Of a stretch of DNA of 64,000 bases, positions 57,907 to 64,000 are shown one piece after another. The notes under the pieces were generated by a model. It saw only the letters and a list, made by a program, of their open reading frames with translations. It was not told where the DNA came from and searched no databases. The stretch is from positions 53,964 through 117,963 of IMG/VR virus record IMGVR_UViG_3300024999_000053; one strand, given 5' to 3'. The number at the start of each line of letters is the position of its first letter. The stretch's first letter is position 1. The position numbers were made by a program, and so were the translations under genes. Source of the stretch: a virus.

Positions 57907-58899
57907 TTATTGTAGTTTATATTTAATTACTAATTCTTCTAATTCAAACACAACCACCTTAGCCAAATCTAATTGTGTTTCTTTTAATCCATCAAAGAGC
58001 TTAGGTGTGACTCCATCTTCTTCTAATCCTAAATTTCTTTTCAAAACAGTCATTGCTTCTTCAAGATATCCATTATTAGCTAGAATTCCTCCAAGTTCAC
58101 TACCCCTAGATTTAATAAATTCGAAGGTAGTTTCTTCTTGATATTGAACAATAGTAGTTTTAGCAGTAATGTTTTCCTCACCTAATCCCCCTATGGCTGT
58201 TTCAACTGTTGTTCTTAAATCCTTAGTATTAATCTTAATGGGGAGGTTGAAGGTATCTTTTAAATTAGGTAGCATAGGACTTGAACTAAAAGTTACAAAA
58301 CGCTCTTCCTTTCCTTCAATCAATTCCTTCCACATAAACCCAACAAGGTAAGCCCCCTCCTTTATGTATGAAAGTGAATTTTTACTAAGTTTCATGTCAA
58401 TCTTTTTTGTTCCATCAGAATCTTGCCCTGGAACTGACTGTGCAACAAAATGAACTGGATAACCTAGATTTCTTAGGTCTCCGATTGCACGTAGAATTTT
58501 CTTAAAATATTGAGTCCCTTTACCATATGTTCCGACATCTGCAAGAATCGCTACATCATGACCATCTGTTACATACTGTTCAGCAAGTTCTTCAAATTTA
58601 TCTACTGTGTCAATTACAAGGCAGGAGAACTTTTCTTTCAAAAGAGGATTTTTCAATTGAGAAATCGTACTTTTTAGTTCTGCAACATTATTAATTTTAA
58701 TCGCCATAATGTTTGGGATGTTTTGATATCTATCTTCAAACATTAGAAATAAAGGTTTTCTACCATCTGTACTTAGTGACTCAAGATATTCCTTTAACGT
58801 AAATGTTTTACCTTCTCCACTATTACCAATCCAAACCATTGAATATTGTGTTAAATCCATTGATACCTTATTTGGTTGAAGATCCATTAAATTTGCCAT
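57907..58899 (-). CDS. Sak4/RecA-like AAA ATPase
   Basis: 330 residues from the ATG after AAGGGG-N11. Walker A GNSGEGKT (25-32), Walker B FSCLVIDTVDKF, and a VHFVAQSVPGQ sensor-like strand match phage Sak4-type nucleotide-binding proteins (RecA superfamily), which act with SSB in single-strand annealing. Position corresponds to SPbeta YorG. The neighbouring upstream gene encodes an SSB-like protein, in keeping with this pairing. Confidence 0.75.
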   Translation of the reverse strand: MANLMDLQPNKVSMDLTQYSMVWIGNSGEGKTFTLKEYLESLSTDGRKPLFLMFEDRYQNIPNIMAIKINNVAELKSTISQLKNPLLKEKFSCLVIDTVDKFEELAEQYVTDGHDVAILADVGTYGKGTQYFKKILRAIGDLRNLGYPVHFVAQSVPGQDSDGTKKIDMKLSKNSLSYIKEGAYLVGFMWKELIEGKEERFVTFSSSPMLPNLKDTFNLPIKINTKDLRTTVETAIGGLGEENITAKTTIVQYQEETTFEFIKSRGSELGGILANNGYLEEAMTVLKRNLGLEEDGVTPKLFDGLKETQLDLAKVVVFELEELVIKYKLQ

Positions 58900-58991
58900 A
58901 TTATACATTACCCCTTATTTAATTTATTATTTTTGTTGGAGTAGATGATTTTTCAATCTACTTCAACTCTCAATTTTAAGTAAGTTTGTTT

Positions 58992-59939
58992 CTATTTTTG
59001 TTGTTGAAAAGGATTAAAGGTAACTGGAGGAGTTGTAGTTCCTTGAACAAAAGGATTTCCAACTGGTGTATTTGTGGAGGGTTTAGCTACTTTAGCAGGT
59101 TCGTTTTTGATTTTATCAAGTTTAAGTTTACGTTTAGTCAATGCTTGACTATATTCAGTTTCATCTATTTCATGTTCTGGAGGAGTACCCATTGGATTTC
59201 CACCAGTAACTTCCTTGCGACTAATAGTATTTGTAACTAATCTAACATTGTCAGCACCAAATGCCATTTTTTCAACAATTTCAACAGTTTCTTTGGTGTT
59301 TACAAGTTTTCCGACCAGTTTAGCGAAGCCACCTTCAAAGAATCCAATTGATATGAAGGGTTCAGCTATTGCTTTTGGTACAATAGTCACCACTGGGATG
59401 ATAGCACCTTGATAACCAAGCACATTCATTGTTACTTTTTTATTTCCAGATAATTCACCTTTGAATGATTCATCCTCAATCTTAGTAATAATTCCTGTAA
59501 TCTCAAACTTTGATTCCAAGGGAGTTTTTTCTAAGTCTTTAGCTTCAATTCTATTAGCAAAATTCCCCTTTACTCCTGAGTATGTTTTTACTTCGCCATC
59601 TTTACCTTTGTAGTCTTGAACATTGAATTGACCAGATCCAATTTTAATATTATCTGCTTCATTTGGAAATTGCTCTAATGCTTTATATTCGTTCATTACT
59701 GTTTCTAAACCTTTAAAGATTAAATTCTCACCAGAACCATCTTTTTTTACTTTTTTAGAGAAATAAGATACTTCAATTTCACTACCATCTGAAGTTCTTA
59801 CAACAAGATCACCACTAATAGCTTGTTCCTTTCCAATTACATTACCATCTTGATCTTTTTTGTCTACTTCTTTAATTGTCAAGTCTTTTTTAACGAGAAC
59901 TCCAGCGATAAACACATTATTCATTGTTTCTTTTAACAT
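58992..59939 (-). CDS. SSB-like OB-fold protein
   Basis: A 315-residue protein. NVFIAGVLVKKDLTIKE and ISGDLVVRTSDGSEIEVSYF are OB-type strands; a second barrel-like part (KFEITGIITKIEDESF, KLVGKLVNTKETVEI) follows, and the C-terminus is disordered and Pro/Thr-rich, ending NPFQQQK rather than in the acidic tip of typical SSB. First gene of the replication operon behind a perfect promoter. A single-strand DNA-binding role is inferred from fold pattern and position. Confidence 0.55.
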   Translation of the reverse strand: MLKETMNNVFIAGVLVKKDLTIKEVDKKDQDGNVIGKEQAISGDLVVRTSDGSEIEVSYFSKKVKKDGSGENLIFKGLETVMNEYKALEQFPNEADNIKIGSGQFNVQDYKGKDGEVKTYSGVKGNFANRIEAKDLEKTPLESKFEITGIITKIEDESFKGELSGNKKVTMNVLGYQGAIIPVVTIVPKAIAEPFISIGFFEGGFAKLVGKLVNTKETVEIVEKMAFGADNVRLVTNTISRKEVTGGNPMGTPPEHEIDETEYSQALTKRKLKLDKIKNEPAKVAKPSTNTPVGNPFVQGTTTPPVTFNPFQQQK

Positions 59940-60116
59940 ATGTATTAATTCCTTCTTTCAATTATTATTTGTTTTATTATTTAATGCACATGATCTATTA
60001 AAATATATTGAAAGAAGGTGGCCCACAAATTCTTTTTACAGGAACCCTACACTTGCCTTTGTTTTTCAACCAATCAATCCTCTCTATAAAATATTATTTA
60101 ATTATTAACCACTATA

Positions 60117-60145
60117 ATTATAACATAATCAAATCTCCATGTCAA
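60117..60145 (-). promoter_or_regulatory. Perfect-consensus promoter of the replication operon
   Basis: Minus strand TTGACA (60145-60140), 17-nt spacer ending TGT, TATAAT (60122-60117), 178 nt upstream of the SSB-like gene. The rest of 59940-60355 is AT-rich; apart from this promoter I see no gene. Confidence 0.85.
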
Positions 60146-60355
60146 CAAATTTTATTTCTTACTTCTAACAAAACTAAACCACATAAAATTCCACTTTCAT
60201 TGGATAGAATATATAACATAATTATTTATACATATTTTATGACCACAAACCCTTATATAGCAACGGTTACAGGGTTATTTTTAGTAATTTTGCTTAAAAT
60301 TAAAGTTTATAGTCATTTTAGACATAATCCAATAAAATGAAAATTTCTTGAGGGT

Positions 60356-60790
60356 CTAATAATTGCTGATATTTTTGATTTTTGAAGATAATTCTCTCAC
60401 AAAATCATTAATATCCATTTTTGAATCAATGGTAATATTAATTGTAATATTTTGTACAGTGTTTTCAACCTTTGATTCTTCTTCTACATCTTCTTTCTCA
60501 ATCTCTTCAACCCAATCCCATTCTTTAGGTTCTCTATTACATAACACTTGTGATAAAACTTCTACACAGCTTTCATATTGTTTAATAGCCATAATATCAT
60601 AATTGCTATCATCACAATGTTCTAAGTCGTCACATATGTCATTGAAAAATACTGTTCCTTCAGTATACCCTGCATTAATATCTTCTACATCGTAAAAAAC
60701 TAAGTCGTTTTCATGATCGGGTAATAATGCATAAATTTTTTCATCTCTCATTTTAAACAACATTGAACTATTTAATTCTGATTTTTTCAT
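60356..60790 (-). CDS. Acidic hypothetical protein
   Basis: 144 residues from ATG 8 nt after AAGGA; upstream in-frame ATGs overlap the previous gene. The middle is very acidic (EWDWVEEIEKEDVEEESK), the ends beta-strand rich. No family recognised. Confidence 0.5.
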   Translation of the reverse strand: MKKSELNSSMLFKMRDEKIYALLPDHENDLVFYDVEDINAGYTEGTVFFNDICDDLEHCDDSNYDIMAIKQYESCVEVLSQVLCNREPKEWDWVEEIEKEDVEEESKVENTVQNITINITIDSKMDINDFVRELSSKIKNISNY

Positions 60791-60791
60791 T

Positions 60792-60953
60792 TTATCCATC
60801 CTTCCCTTCAATTTCATCTATAGTATCCAAACATCTTCCACTTAGATTCATAATTTTTGCATTTTGTTCTTTTGATAATCCATTATCTTTAACACCTGAC
60901 ACTAAATAATTCAAATGATTGGTAATTTCACTTAATTCAAATACACTTAGCAT
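60792..60953 (-). CDS. Small helical protein
   Basis: A 53-residue product ending just inside the start of the next gene. LSVFELSEITNHLNYLVSGV is helical. The SD lies inside the preceding gene (GGAGAG). No family recognised. Confidence 0.5.
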   Translation of the reverse strand: MLSVFELSEITNHLNYLVSGVKDNGLSKEQNAKIMNLSGRCLDTIDEIEGKDG

Positions 60954-60958
60954 TTACT

Positions 60959-61135
60959 CTAACTCCTCTCCACTACCACAAACAAATCTCCACAATCTAT
61001 CTTATGCAACCAATATAATTCATCGCTATCTAAATTAACTTGAATGCGATAATGCAATGAAGTTTCTTCCATAATAACTCTATAAGTATCTTTTTTAAAT
61101 GATTTAAAATCTTTAATGAATCTCACTTTTCTTAT
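60959..61135 (-). CDS. Small protein with ATA start
   Basis: 58 residues. The in-frame GTG (61144) is part of the SD itself (AAGGAGGTG) and cannot be the start. ATA at 61135, 8 nt after AAGGAGG, is correctly spaced and gives RKVRFIKDFKSFKKDTYRV... A beta-rich basic domain. No family recognised. Confidence 0.5.
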   Translation of the reverse strand: MRKVRFIKDFKSFKKDTYRVIMEETSLHYRIQVNLDSDELYWLHKIDCGDLFVVVERS

Positions 61136-61152
61136 GATTGTCACCTCCTTAA

Positions 61153-61317
61153 TTATTTACCGATCTTATGTATTTGAAGTGCATTATATTTTTCAGAATA
61201 CACATTCTTAACTTTTTCTGGTATTAGTTTATCATTAAACATTTCCTTGCAAAATTTATTTAATTTTTCATAATCTTCCATAAAGATTTTCAAGTTTTTT
61301 ATAAAGTCTTCGTCCAT
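61153..61317 (-). CDS. Small helical protein
   Basis: A 54-residue product with a perfect SD (AAGGAGGTGAATC-ATG). Helical and charged (FIKNLKIFMEDYEKLNKF). No family recognised. Confidence 0.55.
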   Translation of the reverse strand: MDEDFIKNLKIFMEDYEKLNKFCKEMFNDKLIPEKVKNVYSEKYNALQIHKIGK

Positions 61318-61351
61318 GATTCACCTCCTTAAATGAAATAACTGTTTTAAA

Positions 61352-61705
61352 TTATTTTATTAAAGATTCGATAGTTCTCTCTAACCCTAATTCTTGTCTA
61401 CAATAATGTAAGAAATCTTTACTATTCATTAAACTTTGAAGTTCATTTAATGAGTAATTTTTAGTAGATGAATAACATACCACTTCTTTTGTAATATTTC
61501 TTCCTTCTGATTGCCAAAGACTTAATTCACAATTATCAACCATATGCCTACTATTAAATAATTCGATTGCTTCTTCCTTAGATTCTGCAAATATTGGAGT
61601 AATCCATCTATATGAATAATCTTTTCCTTTGAATCTATATTTAAACAAATATAATTTATATAGGTCATATGTGAACTTAACTGCAATAGTATAGACTTTC
61701 CCCAT
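61352..61705 (-). CDS. Hypothetical protein
   Basis: A 117-residue mixed alpha/beta protein, SD GAGGTG. WITPIFAESKEEAIELFNSRH resembles a short ribosomal-protein-like strand-helix unit. No family recognised. Confidence 0.5.
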   Translation of the reverse strand: MGKVYTIAVKFTYDLYKLYLFKYRFKGKDYSYRWITPIFAESKEEAIELFNSRHMVDNCELSLWQSEGRNITKEVVCYSSTKNYSLNELQSLMNSKDFLHYCRQELGLERTIESLIK

Positions 61706-61746
61706 AATTCACCTCTTTTCATCCCTAAAACTAAACTTTCCTTGGA

Positions 61747-61953
61747 TTAGTGTACTTCAGTTCCAAATTCACAAACACACTCATAATTTCCTTGTGTTGT
61801 ATTATCGATATGTATTGGAACTAATGAGTTTTCAAGATTATAAATATCTCCATCTTTAACTTCTTTCCCATTGACTGTTTTTAAAGGAAGTTTATCAACT
61901 GTATATTTTAAATATAATGCTTTCCCAACTTTACCATGATTATCTTTATTCAA
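61747..61953 (-). CDS. Hypothetical YopX-like protein
   Basis: A 68-residue protein from TTG. PLKTVNGKEVKDGDIYNLEN and VCEFGTEVH hint at a YopX/DUF1642-type small phage domain, but it is too short for certainty. The SD (GATGGTG) is weak. Confidence 0.4.
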   Translation of the reverse strand: MNKDNHGKVGKALYLKYTVDKLPLKTVNGKEVKDGDIYNLENSLVPIHIDNTTQGNYECVCEFGTEVH

Positions 61954-61973
61954 ATTTTCACCATCTTTATAAT

Positions 61974-62207
61974 CTATTCCTCAATAATCTCAACATCATC
62001 TTCATACATCCATAACCACTCACCCTTGCTATCTTGAACAAATACATCAAGATCGTCCCATAATGTCTGTGATTCTTCCTCACCAGTTAAAACATTTGCC
62101 CATTTTACCTTTTCTTCTGATGACATATTTTTAAAATATTTTGCTTCGATTAATGATCCGACAGGAATATCTTCGATAAAATCATTGGTTAGAATTTTAA
62201 CTTTCAC
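61974..62207 (-). CDS. Small acidic protein
   Basis: A 77-residue protein from GTG 9 nt after GAGG. Acidic, especially the last 30 residues (WDDLDVFVQDSKGEW, EDDVEIIEE), and SH3-like in its first half. First gene behind the promoter at 62258-62286. Confidence 0.5.
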   Translation of the reverse strand: MKVKILTNDFIEDIPVGSLIEAKYFKNMSSEEKVKWANVLTGEEESQTLWDDLDVFVQDSKGEWLWMYEDDVEIIEE

Positions 62208-62257
62208 TTTCTTCGCCTCGATTCATTATTTATTTCACATAACCCAACCACATATTA

Positions 62258-62286
62258 ATTATAACATATCGAACTACGTGTGTCAA
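62258..62286 (-). promoter_or_regulatory. Perfect-consensus promoter
   Basis: Minus strand TTGACA (62286-62281), 17-nt spacer ending TGT, TATAAT (62263-62258). Confidence 0.85.
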
Positions 62287-62351
62287 ATATTTTATTTTTA
62301 TATTTAATAAAATTATTCATCTTTCTAATCCCATGAAAATATCCTTTCAAG

Positions 62352-62663
62352 TTATCGATATGTAACTCCTTTATATTCTTTCATATCGCTATTTAATTTA
62401 ACTTCTTCTTTTAATGAATATTCAATATCCAAATGTTGCAAAGCACTCGTAAACCCATCCATAAAATCGTCAGGATTCCCATGAATGTTATCATTCCAGT
62501 ATATGATATATTTTTGATCTTCATCAATTAGAGCAGTTTGTGCGTAATCTCCGAATTGAGCATCACTAAATCTTACATCGTTAATTGACGTACACTCACC
62601 TTCATTGATTAATTCATCTAATGTTTCTTGATCAATAACTGCTACTTGAGTTAGATTTAACAT
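62352..62663 (-). CDS. Hypothetical acidic protein
   Basis: A 103-residue protein, SD AAAGGAG 9 nt before ATG. Acidic (IDQETLDELINEGEC), predicted alpha/beta. No family recognised. Confidence 0.5.
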   Translation of the reverse strand: MLNLTQVAVIDQETLDELINEGECTSINDVRFSDAQFGDYAQTALIDEDQKYIIYWNDNIHGNPDDFMDGFTSALQHLDIEYSLKEEVKLNSDMKEYKGVTYR

Positions 62664-62699
62664 TGCTTATTCTCTCCTTTCAAATGAATGTTCTTTGAG

Positions 62700-62873
62700 T
62701 TATTTATTTTCAATTTTTGCATATGCATTTATACATCTTTTACAAGTCACATTCTTATCTTGAATATCCTGAACATCTTTACCAACATATTGTAGACATA
62801 AACTCATATTGGATTTTAGATATGCGATATGTATGACTCCACCTTTTGTTGCTTGAGCCTTCTTTAAGTCCAT
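62700..62873 (-). CDS. Small protein
   Basis: A 57-residue product with CLQY and CKRC in the last half, beginning MDLKKAQATKGGVIHIAYL. SD-like AAAGAGAA. No family recognised. Confidence 0.5.
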   Translation of the reverse strand: MDLKKAQATKGGVIHIAYLKSNMSLCLQYVGKDVQDIQDKNVTCKRCINAYAKIENK

Positions 62874-62899
62874 ATTTATTCTCTTTTCTTTAAAATTTA

Positions 62900-63094
62900 T
62901 TAGATTTTACTCTTCCATTTTTGATAAGCTTTCTCACATAATATAAATAACATATTATCTCCTAGACAATCGTACCACATTTTATAACATTTCATAATCT
63001 CTTGAGCGTCACTGTCACCATCATTGGCTAATTTACCTATATATAGACCATCTTTTTTTAATGCGTTAACCAATTCTTCTTTTCCTAAAATCAT
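62900..63094 (-). CDS. Hypothetical protein
   Basis: A 64-residue helical protein with SD AAGGAA. No family recognised. Confidence 0.5.
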   Translation of the reverse strand: MILGKEELVNALKKDGLYIGKLANDGDSDAQEIMKCYKMWYDCLGDNMLFILCEKAYQKWKSKI

Positions 63095-63116
63095 CTGAAA
63101 CTTCCTTTCTCTCTAT

Positions 63117-63341
63117 TTATTGAAGTTTATACCCGAAGTTCTCCAAAGTTTCATCATCCATAATTGAATAAAAAATATCATTAAAGGTACCATTAGAAGC
63201 TATATCTCTTTTACAAATACATAAATATTTGGCTTCATGTATTATGAAATTTGGCTTTAATATACTAAATATAAATAACCATTCATTACTGATTGCCTTT
63301 TGGCCATCCAAATAAAAACTATCTCCAATTTTATATTTCAT
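63117..63341 (-). CDS. Hypothetical protein
   Basis: A 74-residue beta-rich protein (YKIGDSFYLDGQKAISNEW) with SD GAGGGAG. No family recognised. Confidence 0.5.
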   Translation of the reverse strand: MKYKIGDSFYLDGQKAISNEWLFIFSILKPNFIIHEAKYLCICKRDIASNGTFNDIFYSIMDDETLENFGYKLQ

Positions 63342-63381
63342 GATTAACTCCCTCTTTTTATAAATATCATAAAACGAATAT

Positions 63382-63660
63382 TTAACTTAATAATTTACCA
63401 CAATCTTTACATGCAATCCAACCATAAGGATGAGTTGATTCAGTATGTAAATGATGACAACCAGTATCCTCTTTTCTACATTCACATTTATCAGATAATT
63501 GTTTAACCTTATCAAGAAACCATTTTTGAAAATCTACTGCATTACCTTCAAAATTCATGTCTGAACTGATTCCTTTTCCACAATACATACAATCATATAT
63601 AACTGCCATTGTATAGTTCACTTTCCTCTCTAGTAAATCTAACATTTTAAGATATTCCAT
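63382..63660 (-). CDS. Hypothetical protein with Cys pairs
   Basis: A 92-residue protein. CMYCG near residue 25 and CKDCG at the end, with CECRKEDTGC and HHLH between, suggest one or two zinc sites. Its ATG overlaps the end of the interrupted gene at 63647-63838. Confidence 0.5.
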   Translation of the reverse strand: MEYLKMLDLLERKVNYTMAVIYDCMYCGKGISSDMNFEGNAVDFQKWFLDKVKQLSDKCECRKEDTGCHHLHTESTHPYGWIACKDCGKLLS

Positions 63661-63838
63661 ACGCCAATAACTTATCTCTCAAATCCTGAATTTTATTAAA
63701 CATAGCAAGAACTAAATTGTCTCCTGTTAAGTCCCTCTACTCTGTCCCATATCGTAAAGCATGGAAATTAAATTCACCATAAGATTGGTCTAAGATAACT
63801 TCATATTTTCCACTGTCTAGGATTACTGATTCTTTCAT
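63647..63838 (-). pseudogene. Small phage gene with in-frame amber stop
   Basis: ATG with SD AAGGCGA opens a 33-residue frame ending FHALRYGTE-TAG. In the same frame after TAG it continues RDLTGDNLVLAMFNKIQDLR... to a TAA at 63647. Related phage proteins, from memory, read YGxxWRDLxGDN here, so TAG probably replaced TGG (Trp). A nonsense mutation is the simplest reading; readthrough is possible. Confidence 0.5.
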
Positions 63839-63840
63839 AG

Positions 63841-64000
63841 TTATTCGCCTTCCTTTTGTAATTCTTGTAAACTCCTATGATAATCAATCCATTCCTGACT
63901 TTCAAGTTTCTTTTTTACTACAATGTCAAAATACTCTTTTCGCATATCTTGTAACGTAAATTTCTCCAACCCTTTCTTTTTTAAACTCTTATTTACTAAT
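63841..64000 (-). CDS. Partial gene at the window edge
   Basis: An open frame of 52 or more residues running off the right edge; it ends SQEWIDYHRSLQELQKEGE. Helical and charged. The start is outside the window or uncertain. No family recognised. Confidence 0.45.
   Translation of the reverse strand, partial: LVNKSLKKKGLEKFTLQDMRKEYFDIVVKKKLESQEWIDYHRSLQELQKEGE

Noticed and set aside
60195-60340. Plus-strand frame encoding a hydrophobic peptide (TTNPYIATVTGLFLVILL) opposite the replication-operon leader
   Set aside because: No SD before the ATG, antisense orientation to the operon and no terminator or promoter of its own; likely chance.
61135-61144. GTG at 61144 as start of the small minus-strand gene
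   Set aside because: It is part of the AAGGAGGTG ribosome binding site, leaving no spacing; the ATA 9 nt further is better placed.
1-64000. CRISPR arrays and tRNA genes
   Set aside because: No regularly spaced direct repeats with unique spacers and no cloverleaf with a CCA-type acceptor were seen on either strand.

Overview
The window is AT-rich DNA with strong Shine-Dalgarno (SD) sequences, closely packed small genes and sigma-A type promoters. This is typical of a low-GC Gram-positive host (Bacillota). The gene content points to a large temperate phage kept as a plasmid (a phage-plasmid), or a very phage-like plasmid. No capsid, tail, terminase, tRNA or CRISPR genes are visible here, so only part of the replicon is shown. 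The host genus cannot be read from the sequence; the anaerobic ribonucleotide reductase suggests a host that can grow without oxygen.

Layout. (1) 1-19.8 kb, mostly + strand: a helicase gene interrupted by a homing endonuclease; a lysis-like cassette (permuted papain-like amidase, papain-type peptidase with Ig-like tail, N-acetylmuramoyl-L-alanine amidase, coiled-coil membrane protein, holin); a BRO-type antirepressor; an AEP-type primase with a CHC2 zinc finger; two GIY-YIG nucleases; many small hypotheticals; a second large Vsr-like homing endonuclease. (2) 19.8-25.4 kb, - strand: a transfer-like operon (FtsK/HerA ATPase, replication-relaxation protein, small two-helix membrane protein, membrane-anchored M23 peptidase, secreted protein) followed by a DGQHR-type protein. 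(3) 25.4-29.2 kb: the plasmid core, with operator arrays, a ParM/ParR pair behind iterated repeats, and a replication initiator whose leader carries a convergent antisense RNA. (4) 29.2-45.6 kb, - strand: nucleotide metabolism (ThyX, guanylate kinase, dCMP deaminase, dUTPase, NrdD/NrdG/glutaredoxin-like, a frameshifted deoxyribosyltransferase) among some 35 small genes, many Cys-rich. (5) 45.6-60.1 kb, - strand: an SPbeta-like replication operon (SSB-like, Sak4-like ATPase, zinc protein, DnaB-like helicase, DnaG-like primase, RecJ-like, DnaE, intein-bearing RecD2) behind a perfect-consensus promoter. (6) 60.3-64 kb, - strand: small early-type genes.

The element thus seems to have two replication modes: low-copy plasmid maintenance (rep, antisense RNA, ParMR) and a near-complete phage replisome with its own dNTP supply. 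Homing elements are abundant: two Vsr-like, two GIY-YIG and one HNH-AP2 nuclease, plus a LAGLIDADG intein.

The most notable signals are the antisense/alternative-pairing control of rep, the repeated use of ATA (or ATT) where a start codon should be, a canonical -1 slippery site that would join two halves of an enzyme, and three structured three-way-junction RNA elements. All functional calls come from reading translated sequence and motifs; no database search was run.
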